Notes: a model not told the origin generated them from the sequence alone. DNA of 64,000 nt from Pseudomonas rhizophila (GCF_003033885.1 NZ_CP024081.1:5639178-5703177), one strand, 5' to 3'. Shown: positions 33,679-43,695, counted from the stretch's first letter. Translations and numbers: made by a program.

Positions 33679-36585
33679 TCAATTATACAAACGAAATGGC
33701 AGGTCTTCTGCGACGGCTTGCCCAGGAGTGCATAGCCACTGCCACACTTGTTGTTGTGTTAGGCTTCCCTCGCACAATCGCAATAGAGCCTCACCCAAAT
33801 CCCCGCTTTCAACTACGCTTAACCGGCCACAGGATGCAATTTGTTGTGGCACACTCGGATCTACTCCGGGATGGCAAAGAGTCACGCAAAAACAATCTCT
33901 AAAGCTATGAATTTCGGAGGCCGCCAAAACCTCTACCGCTTTATTGTAATCGACAAGCTTATCTCCCTCTTTAGATTTTAGCTCGACCACAACCGAAGGC
34001 GAATCGAAGAATTTGACTAGATAGTCGGGCGCTCCAGTTTTTGTTTTGTCATCTAATTTCTCAAACGCTACACCTAGCTGAACAAGCACCTGTTCGAACG
34101 CCACTTCAAACGCATCACCTTTTGCTTCATAATAGTTCTCAATTAGAACCTTGCTCTCGCATCTGCTAGCTCGTTTTAGATGCCTAACAGACATTCGCTT
34201 CCGCTGGTCAACTTTCCAATCTCGACAAGCGTCTCGTACCCAATTTGCTTTAGCTTGCGCATTAGGCTTAGATTTTACAAAAGCTAAAATTCTTGCTGAA
34301 TTCGCCTCAGGACTGCCAAGCATAAGCAATTGCGGCGTTGTGACTCCATGGTGCTTCAAGAGCAACATTTCATGCCTATACAGCTTTAAAGCACTACCCG
34401 CCGCAGATACGCCTGTCATCCAGAGAATGTCGTCCGGCAATCCCTCTTGGACTCTGTATGCTAATCTTCGAATGTAGCGCGTCAGCTTAGATATAGCGCG
34501 CAGTAAAGTATCTTCCGCTCTTAATTGTGGCGGACGAAGAAGTGGCGGCACGCGCTTATCGGCGGCGGACATAGCTATCCCAGCTAATCCCTGTAGGACC
34601 CAGGATAGGTTTCTGTTCATTTCTTTGACAGCGCCAGCACTCAGAGATTTAACTTCACGCTCGATTGCCCTAATCTCAACACCGCTAGTCCATTTCTGGC
34701 ACAACCATGCCGCATTAGTAGGTGCTGGATCAACTTGCCAAATTGATTCCATTAGGTCATCCGCGAGGTGCTGCGCATCATAAATTGGATCTTTCAACTG
34801 ATAAGGCAGGAACCGAGTAGGTTTAACTCCATTTCTCGGACGAAACTCAGGGCTGGATAAGCATGCGGAAAAGATAAGCATCTCTAGCCTGGACTTGAGA
34901 TCCGTCGATTCAAGATGCCCAATGAGCTCTGCCAAATAAAGTGATTTCCTAGACAGAAAGTTGATTAAAAACACCCCAGTTTCAGGTAGCAAACCACTGA
35001 ACCCGACCGCTCGCCCCACAGGCGTAGGGCTTAGGTCCCCACCAGATGTTTCAACGACGAAGCCAGCATCAATCAACCCGGCCAGAGCAAGACCGACTTT
35101 ACTCGGCCACGTCTTAAATGCAGTTAAGTTGTTATCTTCTTCCTTTAACGCACTGAACGTTGTGCAAACAAGCTCTTCAAGCTCGGCTCTGTTGTTGCAC
35201 AACCCTGAAGATATCAGTTGCAGTGAAAGCTGACCGAACCTAGCAGGCACAATCCGCGCTTTGATTTCAGGAAGCTGCTCTATTGATAGATAACTTGTAG
35301 CTAATGCGCGTTGCGGCCCGGTACCAAAATATATTACACGCCCTTCTGCATGTTCAAACCCCATACGCCCGACCCGCCCGGACATGTTGTGGAACTCTGC
35401 GCTATCTATTGCGACATACTGCCTTTGCTGGCCGTCCCAACGCTCCCAATTGGCAAATACTGCTGCCCCTAGAGGGAAATTCACACCTGCTGCTAAAGTA
35501 CTTGTAGCAAATACAACATCCAGCTTATTTTCTGACAAGTAACGCTCCACTACTCCTCGCTCTTCGTCAGTCAAGTCCGCATTATGACTCGCAACTCGGA
35601 GATCCAGTATCTTCGCCAGCATCGTGTTAGCTGAAGTTTCAGGCAAGGTATCGAACTCTAACGACAACTGTCCTTGCTTACCCTTGTGGTACGAAGCTAC
35701 AAAAGCCTCAGCAAGATCATAAGTATCTTGCTTTTTCATGCAAAAAACTATGATTGGGAGTGGTGGGTTATCTTGCTTAAGCAGATATGTTAAAGCTGAA
35801 ATCGTTTCCGCTTTAACTCCAGCAGGCAGTCGCTTGTCCGATTCCATCACATCAGGTTTCGCACTGCTTACTGAATAGATCTGATCGCCAATCCAGCATT
35901 CATACCGTAAATGTTTCTCGCGCTTTTGCTCGAAAATAAGCTGAACCCGCAGCCAGTTCGCTAAGTCCTGGGCGTCCTTGCTTTTTAACACTGCTGACAA
36001 TCCTACAAACTGTTTCCAACCCGCGTTCCGCATAAGTGTTAAAAGGACTTCAACATTTTGCCCGCGGTTTTCGTCTCCCATCAGTTGAATTTCATCGCAC
36101 ACGACAATCGTATTTTGCATGCTTTTCGGCACCCCAGATGCCGACAGTAGCGCTAAATATTTTTCATATGTAGCAATTACCAGAGGAGCACTTAGAGGAG
36201 TCGCAGAATACTGTCCCGTGGCATCTTCGACATAGTCCCCCGTGGCAATAACTATGGAAGCACCATCGCCCTCCAAATATCTGTCCAACAACAACGTTTT
36301 GAAGTCTTCAAATTTCTGCTTGGCCAGTGCGCGATGGGTCACCAAATAAACTGTTTTATTCCCAGCGAGCAGCCCTTCAGCAATAGCCCAGAGCCCAATT
36401 TGAGTCTTTCCCGTGGAGGTAGGGGAAACCACCAGCATGCTTTGTCCATGCGCCACGCCAGACTCCAACGCGAGGTACTGAACATCAGTGAGGGAAATCG
36501 CCCCCTCGGATCGGTAGACCAACCCATCGGCCACAGATGCGGACAGACCGTGTTCTACTGGAAAGGTATCCCTCATGCCTAGCAA
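33679..36585 (-). CDS. Ski2-like superfamily 2 helicase with C-terminal PD-(D/E)XK nuclease motif
   Basis: A 968-residue protein. The N-terminal half is an SF2 helicase: Walker A SPTSTGKT (54-61), DEIQ box (164-167), a SATxxN-like GLSAVL, and motif VI NMSGRVGRMG, as in Ski2/Hel308 enzymes. Near the C-terminus, GAPDYLV with Asp854 and VVELKSK with Glu868 and Lys870 fit the PD-(D/E)XK nuclease core. Helicase plus nuclease suggests phage defence; HamB and AbpB are known Ski2-like defence helicases that work with separate nuclease partners. Codon use is AT-rich. I do not assign it to a named system. Confidence 0.8.
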   Translation of the reverse strand: MLGMRDTFPVEHGLSASVADGLVYRSEGAISLTDVQYLALESGVAHGQSMLVVSPTSTGKTQIGLWAIAEGLLAGNKTVYLVTHRALAKQKFEDFKTLLLDRYLEGDGASIVIATGDYVEDATGQYSATPLSAPLVIATYEKYLALLSASGVPKSMQNTIVVCDEIQLMGDENRGQNVEVLLTLMRNAGWKQFVGLSAVLKSKDAQDLANWLRVQLIFEQKREKHLRYECWIGDQIYSVSSAKPDVMESDKRLPAGVKAETISALTYLLKQDNPPLPIIVFCMKKQDTYDLAEAFVASYHKGKQGQLSLEFDTLPETSANTMLAKILDLRVASHNADLTDEERGVVERYLSENKLDVVFATSTLAAGVNFPLGAAVFANWERWDGQQRQYVAIDSAEFHNMSGRVGRMGFEHAEGRVIYFGTGPQRALATSYLSIEQLPEIKARIVPARFGQLSLQLISSGLCNNRAELEELVCTTFSALKEEDNNLTAFKTWPSKVGLALAGLIDAGFVVETSGGDLSPTPVGRAVGFSGLLPETGVFLINFLSRKSLYLAELIGHLESTDLKSRLEMLIFSACLSSPEFRPRNGVKPTRFLPYQLKDPIYDAQHLADDLMESIWQVDPAPTNAAWLCQKWTSGVEIRAIEREVKSLSAGAVKEMNRNLSWVLQGLAGIAMSAADKRVPPLLRPPQLRAEDTLLRAISKLTRYIRRLAYRVQEGLPDDILWMTGVSAAGSALKLYRHEMLLLKHHGVTTPQLLMLGSPEANSARILAFVKSKPNAQAKANWVRDACRDWKVDQRKRMSVRHLKRASRCESKVLIENYYEAKGDAFEVAFEQVLVQLGVAFEKLDDKTKTGAPDYLVKFFDSPSVVVELKSKEGDKLVDYNKAVEVLAASEIHSFRDCFCVTLCHPGVDPSVPQQIASCGRLSVVESGDLGEALLRLCEGSLTQQQVWQWLCTPGQAVAEDLPFRLYN

Positions 36586-37063
36586 CTCCTGTCATGCGTT
36601 GGGGTACAAGCGCCCAGAGCAATCTGGGCGCCGAGTGTCCGAATCCGGCAGAAGCATACGTAGCATTAAATGGCCATATTGGCCATCCTACTAAGCGTCA
36701 GAGCGACAATCTGGGGAAAACAGGGCGGTAAAATGCATAGCCATATAATCTGTAACTACATAATTTTTAATAGATTTACACTGGATCATGTAGTGGATTC
36801 GCTTTTTCACCACCACTTTAAATCGCGCCTAGTTTCTCAGAGACCGAATGACTGGTTCTGGCCGATAGCTGCCCGTCGGAACGAACCGCACAAGCCCGTA
36901 TGCGCCCTATAGATTCACGCGGACAACCTCCAAGCGGCTTCAAAATTTGCAGTTCCCCCTAGCGCCCCGTAACTCAGCAGAAAAAATATCAATCTGCCAC
37001 TATTGTTCCGCCCGATCCTGCCGACACAAGCAGCATCGTTTTTAAATCATAAGGACTTGATGC
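36586..37063. other. gene-free junction between the accessory island and core genes
   Basis: No supported gene. It is AT-rich with short degenerate repeat pieces, including CTGGCCGATAGCTGCCCG near 36855, related to the trace near 30345 on the other side of the island. An AAGGA just before 37064 is the ribosome site of the next gene. Confidence 0.5.
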
Positions 37064-37762
37064 ATGTCTTTTCACACCTTCCGCACCCTCGCTGCACTGA
37101 CGTTACTCGCCTGCCTCACGCTCACCGGCTGTGCCCACGTTCAACCGCCAGTACCACTGGATCATCAATTCTGGGACGCCAAGGAGCCTACTATCGGCGT
37201 GGCGATTACCGTGGTGCCGGAGCCTGTGCTGGCGCTGACCGGCAACCAGGGTCTTCTGGATTTGGCCATCAACAAGGGTGTTAACAGCACGCTCAGCGAC
37301 AATGTCGAGAAATGGCAAGTCAAGGACCTCAACACGCTGCCGGACGCCATTGTCGCCAAGTTGCAGGCCAAGGGTTACAAGGCCAAACGAATCGACGAGC
37401 CGGTGGATCTGAAGGTCTATAAGGAAGTCAGTTTCCGCGAAGGCTACACGGTCCGCGACCTGACGCCGCTCAAGGCGACTTACGGGGTGGATCGCCTGTT
37501 GTTGGTCAACATTCTGGCTACCGGCGCCACTCGCAGCTATTACAGCGTCGTGCCGACCAGCGTGCCGATGGCGCAGGTGGGCGGGCAAGGCATGGTGGTT
37601 GATCTGGCCGACAACAAGCTGCTGTGGTTCAAACCTTTTGCCGTCGTGCAGGCCGCTCAGGGTGAGTGGGACGAGCCCAACTACGCCAATCTGACCAACG
37701 CGTTCTATCAGGCGATGGATACCAGCCGCCAGCAAATGATCACCCCGTTCGAACAACAATGA
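37064..37762 (+). CDS. putative lipoprotein
   Basis: A 232-residue protein with a lipoprotein signal (lipobox LTGC, Cys23), then a soluble domain with no recognised family. It is predicted to be anchored at the periplasmic face of the inner or outer membrane. The ATG at 37064 has AAGGA eight bases upstream. Its stop overlaps the ATG of the next lipoprotein gene (ATGA), so the two products are probably made in fixed ratio and may interact. Confidence 0.8.
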   Translation: MSFHTFRTLAALTLLACLTLTGCAHVQPPVPLDHQFWDAKEPTIGVAITVVPEPVLALTGNQGLLDLAINKGVNSTLSDNVEKWQVKDLNTLPDAIVAKLQAKGYKAKRIDEPVDLKVYKEVSFREGYTVRDLTPLKATYGVDRLLLVNILATGATRSYYSVVPTSVPMAQVGGQGMVVDLADNKLLWFKPFAVVQAAQGEWDEPNYANLTNAFYQAMDTSRQQMITPFEQQ

Positions 37763-38667
37763 AACGGGCACTGTTAGCGGCCGGCACGCTGGTCCTGCTG
37801 GTGCTGGCCGGTTGCGCGCAGAAGCCTGCGCCGCCGGCCGGTTTCAAGTCGCAAGAGGCGGTGACTTACGTCCAGGCCCATGGGGTCAAGGTGGATGTAC
37901 AACTGCCGCCGGCGTTCGTGGGGGCCAGCACTGTGGTCGACGCCAAGGCCGCGCAGCAGGCCGCGTCGTCGAGCCATAATCTGATTGCCAGTTCCGGCAA
38001 CACCGCCGGGCTTGCCGGTTTGCTGGTCGCCAGCCTGATCAATACCCAGATGGGCAGCGGCAGCTTGCAGCGGGATGCGGAAACCGCTGCGGCCAAGGAG
38101 TCGCGCCCGCTGGCCGACCTGTTGGCGGGCGTGCCGTTGCAGGAACGTCTGCAACAGCGTTTCCAGCAGGCTTCGCTGGCAGCCGGCCTCAAGCAGGGAG
38201 CGGGGCCCGTGACTGCGCGCCTGCTGGTGGAACCTAAACTGATGCTCACTCCCGATCGCGGCAGTTTCGTGCTGATCAATCAGGTGCAGGTCCAGGATAT
38301 TGCCGGTTCGGCGCTGTACCGCATGCGCATCGAAGTCACCAGCCAGCCGATTCGGCGTTGCGGCAGCCGCTGCATTGATGATGGCAGCCTGGATCTGACG
38401 CAAGTCACGGCGGTGCTGGACGAGTGCATCGACGAATCGATGCGCGTGCTGACCACCGACCTGATGCTGCCGACCCCACCGCCAGCCGCCCAGGAAACCT
38501 TGCGTTATGTGCTCGATGGTCAGCGCGTGGTCGAGCGCGGTTATCAACTGGCCCACAACGGCAGTTACTGGCGTTATCGCAACCTCTACGGCGCGGTGAA
38601 ATCAGTGCCGGTGCCGTTCGAGGATGCGCTGACAGAGGCGCAGTTGCAGAAGGTATACGGGCGTTAA
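37759..38667 (+). CDS. putative lipoprotein, coupled to the preceding one
   Basis: A 302-residue protein starting MKRALLAAGTLVLLVLAGC, with lipobox LAGC (Cys19). The mature part has a variable Ala-rich stretch and a C-terminal domain with two close cysteines (RRCGSRC) that could form a disulfide. No family recognised. The start overlaps the upstream lipoprotein stop by four bases; the open frame extends further back but is internal to that gene. Confidence 0.8.
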   Translation: MKRALLAAGTLVLLVLAGCAQKPAPPAGFKSQEAVTYVQAHGVKVDVQLPPAFVGASTVVDAKAAQQAASSSHNLIASSGNTAGLAGLLVASLINTQMGSGSLQRDAETAAAKESRPLADLLAGVPLQERLQQRFQQASLAAGLKQGAGPVTARLLVEPKLMLTPDRGSFVLINQVQVQDIAGSALYRMRIEVTSQPIRRCGSRCIDDGSLDLTQVTAVLDECIDESMRVLTTDLMLPTPPPAAQETLRYVLDGQRVVERGYQLAHNGSYWRYRNLYGAVKSVPVPFEDALTEAQLQKVYGR

Positions 38668-38721
38668 TCTAGGTTGCGCCGCCGAGCGGGGATAAATACC
38701 CTCGCCCAACCAACAGGCGGC

Positions 38722-38746
38722 CATCGCGAGCAGGCTCGCTCCCACA
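38722..38746. repeat. single REP palindrome
   Basis: CATCGCGAGCAGGCTCGCTC followed by CCACA, one arm only. It adjoins a piece of a second repeat type, GAGCGGGGATAAATACC near 38681, also seen at 46508-46640. It is the first REP to the right of the accessory island. Confidence 0.85.
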
Positions 38747-38785
38747 TTGGCGGTTTGGGGCCTTCGACGTTCGGGAAAAAGCCAT

Positions 38786-38825
38786 AAAAAAAGGGCATCC
38801 GACTCAATCGGCATGCCCTTTTTTT
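38786..38825 (-). terminator. rho-independent terminator after the HU gene
   Basis: AAAGGGCATCCGA pairs, with one bulge, with TCGGCATGCCCTTT around CTCAA, flanked by A and T tracts. It lies downstream of the HU gene on the minus strand and can also end the lipoprotein transcript from the other side. Confidence 0.85.
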
Positions 38826-38861
38826 CTACCGCTTGCCCCCTAACTGGGGAACCCGCGGCGA

Positions 38862-39137
38862 TTATGGATTGACGCTGGCCTTCAACATTTTGCCCGGCTT
38901 GAAGGCGACGGTGTTGCTGGCCTTGATCTTCACCGGCTCACCGGTCTGTGGGTTTTTGCCGGTACGCGCGCCGCGGTGGCGCTGCAGGAAGGTGCCGAAG
39001 CCTACCAGGGTGACGCTGTCCTTGCGGTGCAGGGCGCCGGTGATTTCTTCGAGAACGGCGTTGAGGACGCGGTTGGCTTGCTCTTTAGTGAGGTCAGCCT
39101 TTTCCGCGATGGCGGCGGCGAGTTCTGGTTTACGCAT
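38862..39137 (-). CDS. hupB: HU-family DNA-binding protein
   Basis: A 91-residue HU protein: MRKPELAAAIAEKADLTKEQ, then GFGTFLQRHRGARTGKNPQT with the DNA-binding beta arm and conserved GRNPQTG-like motif. It bends and compacts DNA as a dimer. It corresponds to the HU gene next to the rubredoxin cluster in P. aeruginosa (PA5348 region). The symbol is by similarity; Pseudomonas has several HU paralogues. Confidence 0.93.
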   Translation of the reverse strand: MRKPELAAAIAEKADLTKEQANRVLNAVLEEITGALHRKDSVTLVGFGTFLQRHRGARTGKNPQTGEPVKIKASNTVAFKPGKMLKASVNP

Positions 39138-39329
39138 GAATGAAGCCCCTTTTGACGGTTTTTTTGTTGTTATGTCTGGGCTGTACTCATGGAAACAGCC
39201 CCTAAGGCGCCGCAGGCTCTACTCTGCGGCAGACGGGAGTGAGGATGGCACGGGGCCGCAGGCGGCGCCAGTGTCAGGGCGGCCTTTGTCGCGCCGAAAG
39301 CAGGGTATTTACGACAGAAGGACAGGCAT

Positions 39330-40478
39330 TTACGCCAGCAACGCTGGAAGCTCTTTGTTCAGTGCCAGTTTTTCCATCACCGCCGCGCCGGTCAGGGCGT
39401 AACCCAGCAGATTGCCGTTGGCGTCGCGGCACAGGGCCTTGATGTCACTGCCCTGCCCTTCGACGCTCCACACGCCTTCGCTGCCCCGCGGTGGTGGCGA
39501 AACCACCAGTGGGCACACCGGGGTTTTCACGGTAATTGGCATGGCACCGTAGCGCACGGCGGTCGGGTTGCCGGCCAGGGTTTGGGCCAGGGCGCGGGCG
39601 CAGCTCATCAGCGGCATGACGTACAGCAGGTTCAGGCCGTCGACCTCGGCGCAGTCGCCCAGGGCGTAGATGTTGGCGTGGGAGGTTTTCAGGTGGCGGT
39701 CGACCACCACGCCGCGATTGACCACCAGGCCGGCAGCGGCGGCCAGGTCGATGCGGGGGCGCAGGCCGATGGCCGAGACCACCAGGTCGCAGGCGATCAC
39801 CTGGCCGTCGGACAGGTGCGCCTCCAGCCCGTCGGCCACCCGTTGCAGGCGATTGAGCACCGGCCCCAGGTGGAAACGCGCACCGAGGCTTTCCAGCCCG
39901 GCCTGTACCGCAGCGGCGGCCGCAGGGTGCAGCAGGGTCGGCATGACTTGCTCGCACGGCGCGACCAGTTGCACTTCGTAACCGCCCAGGATCAGGTCGT
40001 TGGCGAATTCGCAGCCAATCAGCCCGGCACCGAGCAAGAGCACCCGGCGCTTGCCGGCGGCCGCTGCGCGAAAGCGTGCGTAGTCTTCCAGATCGTTGAT
40101 GGGGAAGATCAGGTCCGAGGCATCACCCTGTACCGGCACGCGCACGGTTTCTGCGCCCCAGGCCAGGATCAGGTCGCGGTAGTTCACCGTTTCTTCGCCG
40201 ATCCACAAGCGTTTGTGGCCCGGATCGATGCCGCTGATGCGGGTGTGGGTGCGCACTTCGGCGTTCAGTTGCTCGGCCATGGCGCCCGGCTCGGCCATGC
40301 TCAGGCCGTCGGCGTCTTTGTTTTTGCCAAAGCCTGTGGAGAGCATGGGCTTGGAGTAGGAGCGACCGTCATCGGCGCTGATCAGCAGCAGCGGAGTTTC
40401 GCTGTCGAGTTTGCGAAACTCCCGGGCCAGGTTGTAACCGGCAAGGCCCGTACCGACGATGACGACAGGTGCACTCAT
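39330..40478 (-). CDS. rubB: rubredoxin-NAD(+) reductase
   Basis: A 382-residue FAD/NAD(P)-dependent reductase with dinucleotide folds GTGLAG near the N-terminus (FAD) and [11 protein letters not shown] in the middle (NADH), plus a C-terminal [14 protein letters not shown] motif. It passes electrons from NADH to rubredoxin for alkane hydroxylase or oxidative-stress enzymes. The ATG at 40478 has GGAG six bases upstream; MESYMESN before it is less likely. The rubredoxin gene lies 35 bases upstream on the same strand. Confidence 0.92.
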   Translation of the reverse strand: MSAPVVIVGTGLAGYNLAREFRKLDSETPLLLISADDGRSYSKPMLSTGFGKNKDADGLSMAEPGAMAEQLNAEVRTHTRISGIDPGHKRLWIGEETVNYRDLILAWGAETVRVPVQGDASDLIFPINDLEDYARFRAAAAGKRRVLLLGAGLIGCEFANDLILGGYEVQLVAPCEQVMPTLLHPAAAAAVQAGLESLGARFHLGPVLNRLQRVADGLEAHLSDGQVIACDLVVSAIGLRPRIDLAAAAGLVVNRGVVVDRHLKTSHANIYALGDCAEVDGLNLLYVMPLMSCARALAQTLAGNPTAVRYGAMPITVKTPVCPLVVSPPPRGSEGVWSVEGQGSDIKALCRDANGNLLGYALTGAAVMEKLALNKELPALLA

Positions 40479-40513
40479 GTTGCTCTCCATGTAGCTCTCC
40501 ATGCAGGAAACGA

Positions 40514-40678
40514 TCAGATAGCGATCATTTCGAAATCCGATTTACCCACGCCGCAGTCCGGGCAGAGCCAGTCTTCGGGTACGTCTTGCCAGGCAGTGCC
40601 GGGCGCGATGCCGTCATCCGGCCAGCCAAGGGCTTCATCGTAGATCAGGCCGCAGACAATACATTGCCACTTTTTCAT
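40514..40678 (-). CDS. rubA: rubredoxin
   Basis: A 54-residue rubredoxin with Cys6-x-x-Cys9 ([10 protein letters not shown]) and Cys39-x-x-Cys42 ([14 protein letters not shown]), the four ligands of the single iron. GAGGAAG lies seven bases before the ATG. It is the electron carrier for the reductase encoded just downstream, probably one transcript. P. aeruginosa has two tandem rubredoxins here; only one is present in this window. Confidence 0.95.
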   Translation of the reverse strand: MKKWQCIVCGLIYDEALGWPDDGIAPGTAWQDVPEDWLCPDCGVGKSDFEMIAI

Positions 40679-40875
40679 TCAGGTACTTCCTCAGGTGTCG
40701 GCATTTGCCGGTATGGTTGGGTCGATGTAAAGCTGCCCCTTCCGGCTCAGGGCGTTTTGTACTGATCGGTCGCGATAGATGCAAGCATGATCGACGCTAA
40801 GACCGCCCCGCTGAATCAAATTCGCCAACCGACATGGTAAGCTCGCGGCCTCATTTGCTGCCATTCAAGACCTCT

Positions 40876-41439
40876 GTGCCGCATACAAATTCGATATTTC
40901 CTACACTCCAATGGTTGCCCCAGCCCCTGCTGTCGCCTCGCCCTGACGCCTGTGTGCTCGACTGGCTGTTCGACGAAGGGTCCCTGACCCGGCGCCTGAC
41001 GCGGCTGTCGGATGAGCGTTTCAGCGTGACGCCGCTGTTCGAAGGTTGGCAACCCTTGCGTGCCGATGAATGTGCCGCGCTGGATCTGGCCGAGGGCAGC
41101 GAAGGCTGGGTACGCGAGGTGTATCTGCGCGGCCATGGCGAGGCCTGGGTGTTTGCCCGCAGTGTGGCGGCGCGTAGCGCGTTGCAGGGCGACGGTTTGC
41201 AGATGGACGAGCTGGGCAGTCGCTCTCTGGGCGAGTTGCTGTTTTGCGACCAGGCGTTCCAGCGCCGGGCCATCGAGGTTTGCCATTACCCCGAACAATG
41301 GTTGCCGGCTGAGGTGCGCGCTCGTGAACTGTGGGGCCGCCGTTCGCGTTTTGATCGCGGAACGTTGAGTGTGCTGGTGGCGGAAATTTTCCTGCCGCGC
41401 CTGTGGACCGTCGCCCGCGCCTATTCGGAGAACTGCTGA
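40876..41439 (+). CDS. ubiC: chorismate lyase UbiC
   Basis: A 187-residue chorismate pyruvate-lyase, which converts chorismate to 4-hydroxybenzoate and pyruvate, the first step of ubiquinone synthesis. It contains [18 protein letters not shown] and [20 protein letters not shown] with active-site Arg, and a late EIFLP Glu. The GTG at 40876 fits the family N-terminus (MPHTNS), though an ATG-type frame is open to 40834. Its stop overlaps the ubiA start by one base. Confidence 0.92.
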   Translation: MPHTNSIFPTLQWLPQPLLSPRPDACVLDWLFDEGSLTRRLTRLSDERFSVTPLFEGWQPLRADECAALDLAEGSEGWVREVYLRGHGEAWVFARSVAARSALQGDGLQMDELGSRSLGELLFCDQAFQRRAIEVCHYPEQWLPAEVRARELWGRRSRFDRGTLSVLVAEIFLPRLWTVARAYSENC

Positions 41440-42329
41440 TGTACGTGCAACTGCTCAAATCCTTGAACCGCCTGAACCCGCGGGCGTGGGACTTCGTGCA
41501 ACTGACGCGCCTGGACAAGCCCATCGGCATCTATCTGCTGTTATGGCCGACGTTGTGGGCTTTGTGGATTGCCGGGGAAGGTTCGCCGTCCCTGGCCAAC
41601 ATCGTGATTTTCGTGCTTGGCGTGGTTCTGACTCGCGCCGGTGGTTGTGTGATCAACGACTGGGCCGACCGCAAGGTGGACGGCCACGTCAAACGCACCG
41701 AACAGCGCCCGCTGGTGAGCGGCAAGATCAGTTCGAAAGAGGCGCTGGTGTTCTTCGCGGTGCTGATGAGCGTGAGCTTCCTGCTGGTGCTGTGCACCAA
41801 TGCACCGACCATCTTGCTGTCCCTCGGCGGGCTGGCGCTGGCGTTCAGTTACCCGTTCATGAAGCGCTACACCTACTATCCGCAAGTGGTGCTGGGGGCA
41901 GCGTTCTCCTGGGGCATGCCGATGGCGTTCACTGCCGAAACCGGGAATTTGCCGGCGGCGGCCTGGCTGCTGTACATCGCCAACCTGCTGTGGACGGTGG
42001 GCTACGACACCTATTACGCGATGACTGACCGGGACGATGACTTGCGGATCGGCGTCAAGTCCACGGCCATTCTGTTTGGCGATGCCGACCGCGTGATCAT
42101 CCTGACGCTGCAGGGCTTGGCCTTGGGTTGTCTGCTGCTGGCCGGGTCGAAATTCCAGTTGGGCGGCTGGTTCCACTTGGGGCTTGTGGCCGCTGCCGGG
42201 TGTTTTGCCTGGGAATTCTGGTACACCCGCAGCAGGGACCGGATGCGCTGCTTCAAGGCGTTTTTGCACAACCACTGGGCCGGGTTGGCGATTTTCGTGG
42301 GGATTGTGCTGGATTACGCGTTGCGGTGA
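41439..42329 (+). CDS. ubiA: 4-hydroxybenzoate octaprenyltransferase UbiA
   Basis: A 296-residue polytopic membrane enzyme that prenylates 4-hydroxybenzoate, the step after UbiC. The two Asp-rich motifs are visible: [15 protein letters not shown] and [13 protein letters not shown], which bind the Mg-diphosphate of the prenyl donor, with about eight hydrophobic segments around them. The ATG at 41439 is coupled to the ubiC stop (TGATG). Confidence 0.96.
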   Translation: MYVQLLKSLNRLNPRAWDFVQLTRLDKPIGIYLLLWPTLWALWIAGEGSPSLANIVIFVLGVVLTRAGGCVINDWADRKVDGHVKRTEQRPLVSGKISSKEALVFFAVLMSVSFLLVLCTNAPTILLSLGGLALAFSYPFMKRYTYYPQVVLGAAFSWGMPMAFTAETGNLPAAAWLLYIANLLWTVGYDTYYAMTDRDDDLRIGVKSTAILFGDADRVIILTLQGLALGCLLLAGSKFQLGGWFHLGLVAAAGCFAWEFWYTRSRDRMRCFKAFLHNHWAGLAIFVGIVLDYALR

Positions 42330-42370
42330 GACCGCTGACCCAACGCTGAACCCACGGTCATGAAATCTTT

Positions 42371-42399
42371 GTGGCGGGGGAGCTTGCTCCCCGGCCACA
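42371..42399. repeat. short REP-like palindrome of a second type
   Basis: GTGGCGGGGGAGCTTGCTCC closed by CCGGCCACAA, a stem-loop unlike the main REP core. It lies between the ubiA and COG4315-type genes, which are convergent, and could terminate both. Confidence 0.7.
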
Positions 42400-42421
42400 A
42401 AAGCGTTTTAGCACCGATCAG

Positions 42422-42808
42422 CTACTTGGGCTTGGCAACCTTCCAGGCACCGCCCATCACGCCGTCACCGGTCTTGTCTCCGGCTTTCTTGTCCTTCACG
42501 AAGGTGTACAGCGGCTTGCCGTCGTAGGCCCACTGCGACGACCCGTCGTCGCGCGTAATCACGGTCCATTTACCCATGGGCATGGCAGCGCTTTCAGCCT
42601 TGAGCGGTGGCCAGTTCTCGGCACATTTGGCAACGCACGCTGACTTGCCGCCTTGGTCATTCTCAAAGGTGTACAACGTCATGCCCTTGTGGTCGGTCAG
42701 CATGCCATCTTTGATCATCGCCGGTTCGTCAGCCGCGTACGCCAGCGCCGGCAGCACCAAGGCAACCGCCAGGCCCAGAGCCTTGATGGATTGGGTAAGG
42801 TAAGTCAT
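42422..42808 (-). CDS. secreted COG4315-type repeat protein
   Basis: A 128-residue exported protein with signal peptide ending ALAYA-A, then two copies of a degenerate repeat (MLTDHKGMTLYTFENDQ and WAYDGKPLYTFVKDKKAGD) and a Cys pair (SACVAKCAENWPPL). This matches the family of small secreted proteins of unknown function annotated as COG4315 or lipoprotein with Yx(FWY)xxD motif; here there is no lipobox. Confidence 0.85.
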   Translation of the reverse strand: MTYLTQSIKALGLAVALVLPALAYAADEPAMIKDGMLTDHKGMTLYTFENDQGGKSACVAKCAENWPPLKAESAAMPMGKWTVITRDDGSSQWAYDGKPLYTFVKDKKAGDKTGDGVMGGAWKVAKPK

Positions 42809-42889
42809 GGAAACCTTCTTTTGCAGTTGTCAGGAATCGGACTCAAAAGCTTAGTCCAGGATCCTCTACACTGCCGGGTGCCGAAACAA

Positions 42890-42907
42890 GTGTCACACGA
42901 CTGCAAT
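42890..42907 (+). promoter_or_regulatory. candidate Pho box upstream of phoB
   Basis: GTGTCAC-ACGA-CTGCAAT fits the 7-4-7 layout of the PhoB binding site (CTGTCAT direct repeat) with four mismatches. It lies 54 bases before phoB, consistent with autoregulation. Confidence 0.5.
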
Positions 42908-42960
42908 AATTCCGTTATCTAATGCGGCGCAAGACAGTTAAATGACAAGAGGATTACCCC

Positions 42961-43650
42961 ATGGTTGGCAGGAGCATTCTGATCGTCGACGACGAAGCGC
43001 CCATCCGCGAGATGATCGCCGTTGCGTTGGAGATGGCCGGCTATGACTGCATGGAAGCAGAAAACTCCCAACAGGCCCACGCCATCATCGTCGACCGCAA
43101 GCCCGACTTGATTCTGCTGGACTGGATGCTTCCCGGTACGTCTGGCATTGAACTGGCGCGACGCCTCAAGCGCGATGAGCTGACCGGTGATATCCCGATC
43201 ATCATGCTCACCGCCAAGGGCGAAGAAGACAACAAGATCCAGGGCCTGGAAGTCGGCGCCGACGACTACATCACCAAGCCGTTTTCCCCTCGGGAGCTGG
43301 TGGCACGCCTGAAGGCCGTGTTGCGGCGCGCCGGTCCGACCGATGGCGAGGCACCGATTGAAGTCGGCGGCCTGCTGCTGGACCCCATCAGCCACCGCGT
43401 GACCATCGACGGCAAACCCGCCGAGATGGGCCCGACCGAATACCGTCTGCTGCAATTTTTCATGACTCACCAGGAGCGCGCCTATACCCGTGGGCAGCTG
43501 CTGGACCAGGTCTGGGGCGGTAATGTTTATGTCGAGGAGCGCACCGTGGACGTGCACATTCGTCGCCTGCGCAAAGCCCTCGGCGATGCCTATGAGAATC
43601 TGGTACAAACTGTGCGCGGCACCGGTTACCGTTTTTCGACCAAGGCCTGA
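42961..43650 (+). CDS. phoB: phosphate regulon response regulator PhoB
   Basis: A 229-residue OmpR-type regulator with receiver (phosphorylated Asp54 in [10 protein letters not shown], Lys in LTAKGEED) and a winged-helix domain ([20 protein letters not shown]). Phosphorylated PhoB activates Pho-box promoters under phosphate limitation; such a box precedes pstS in this window. It is followed by phoR after 45 bases, making the classic pair. Confidence 0.97.
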   Translation: MVGRSILIVDDEAPIREMIAVALEMAGYDCMEAENSQQAHAIIVDRKPDLILLDWMLPGTSGIELARRLKRDELTGDIPIIMLTAKGEEDNKIQGLEVGADDYITKPFSPRELVARLKAVLRRAGPTDGEAPIEVGGLLLDPISHRVTIDGKPAEMGPTEYRLLQFFMTHQERAYTRGQLLDQVWGGNVYVEERTVDVHIRRLRKALGDAYENLVQTVRGTGYRFSTKA

Positions 43651-43695
43651 CCCGAGCCCTTACCGCCCGACAAGCTGACAAGGACGCGCGTTCAA

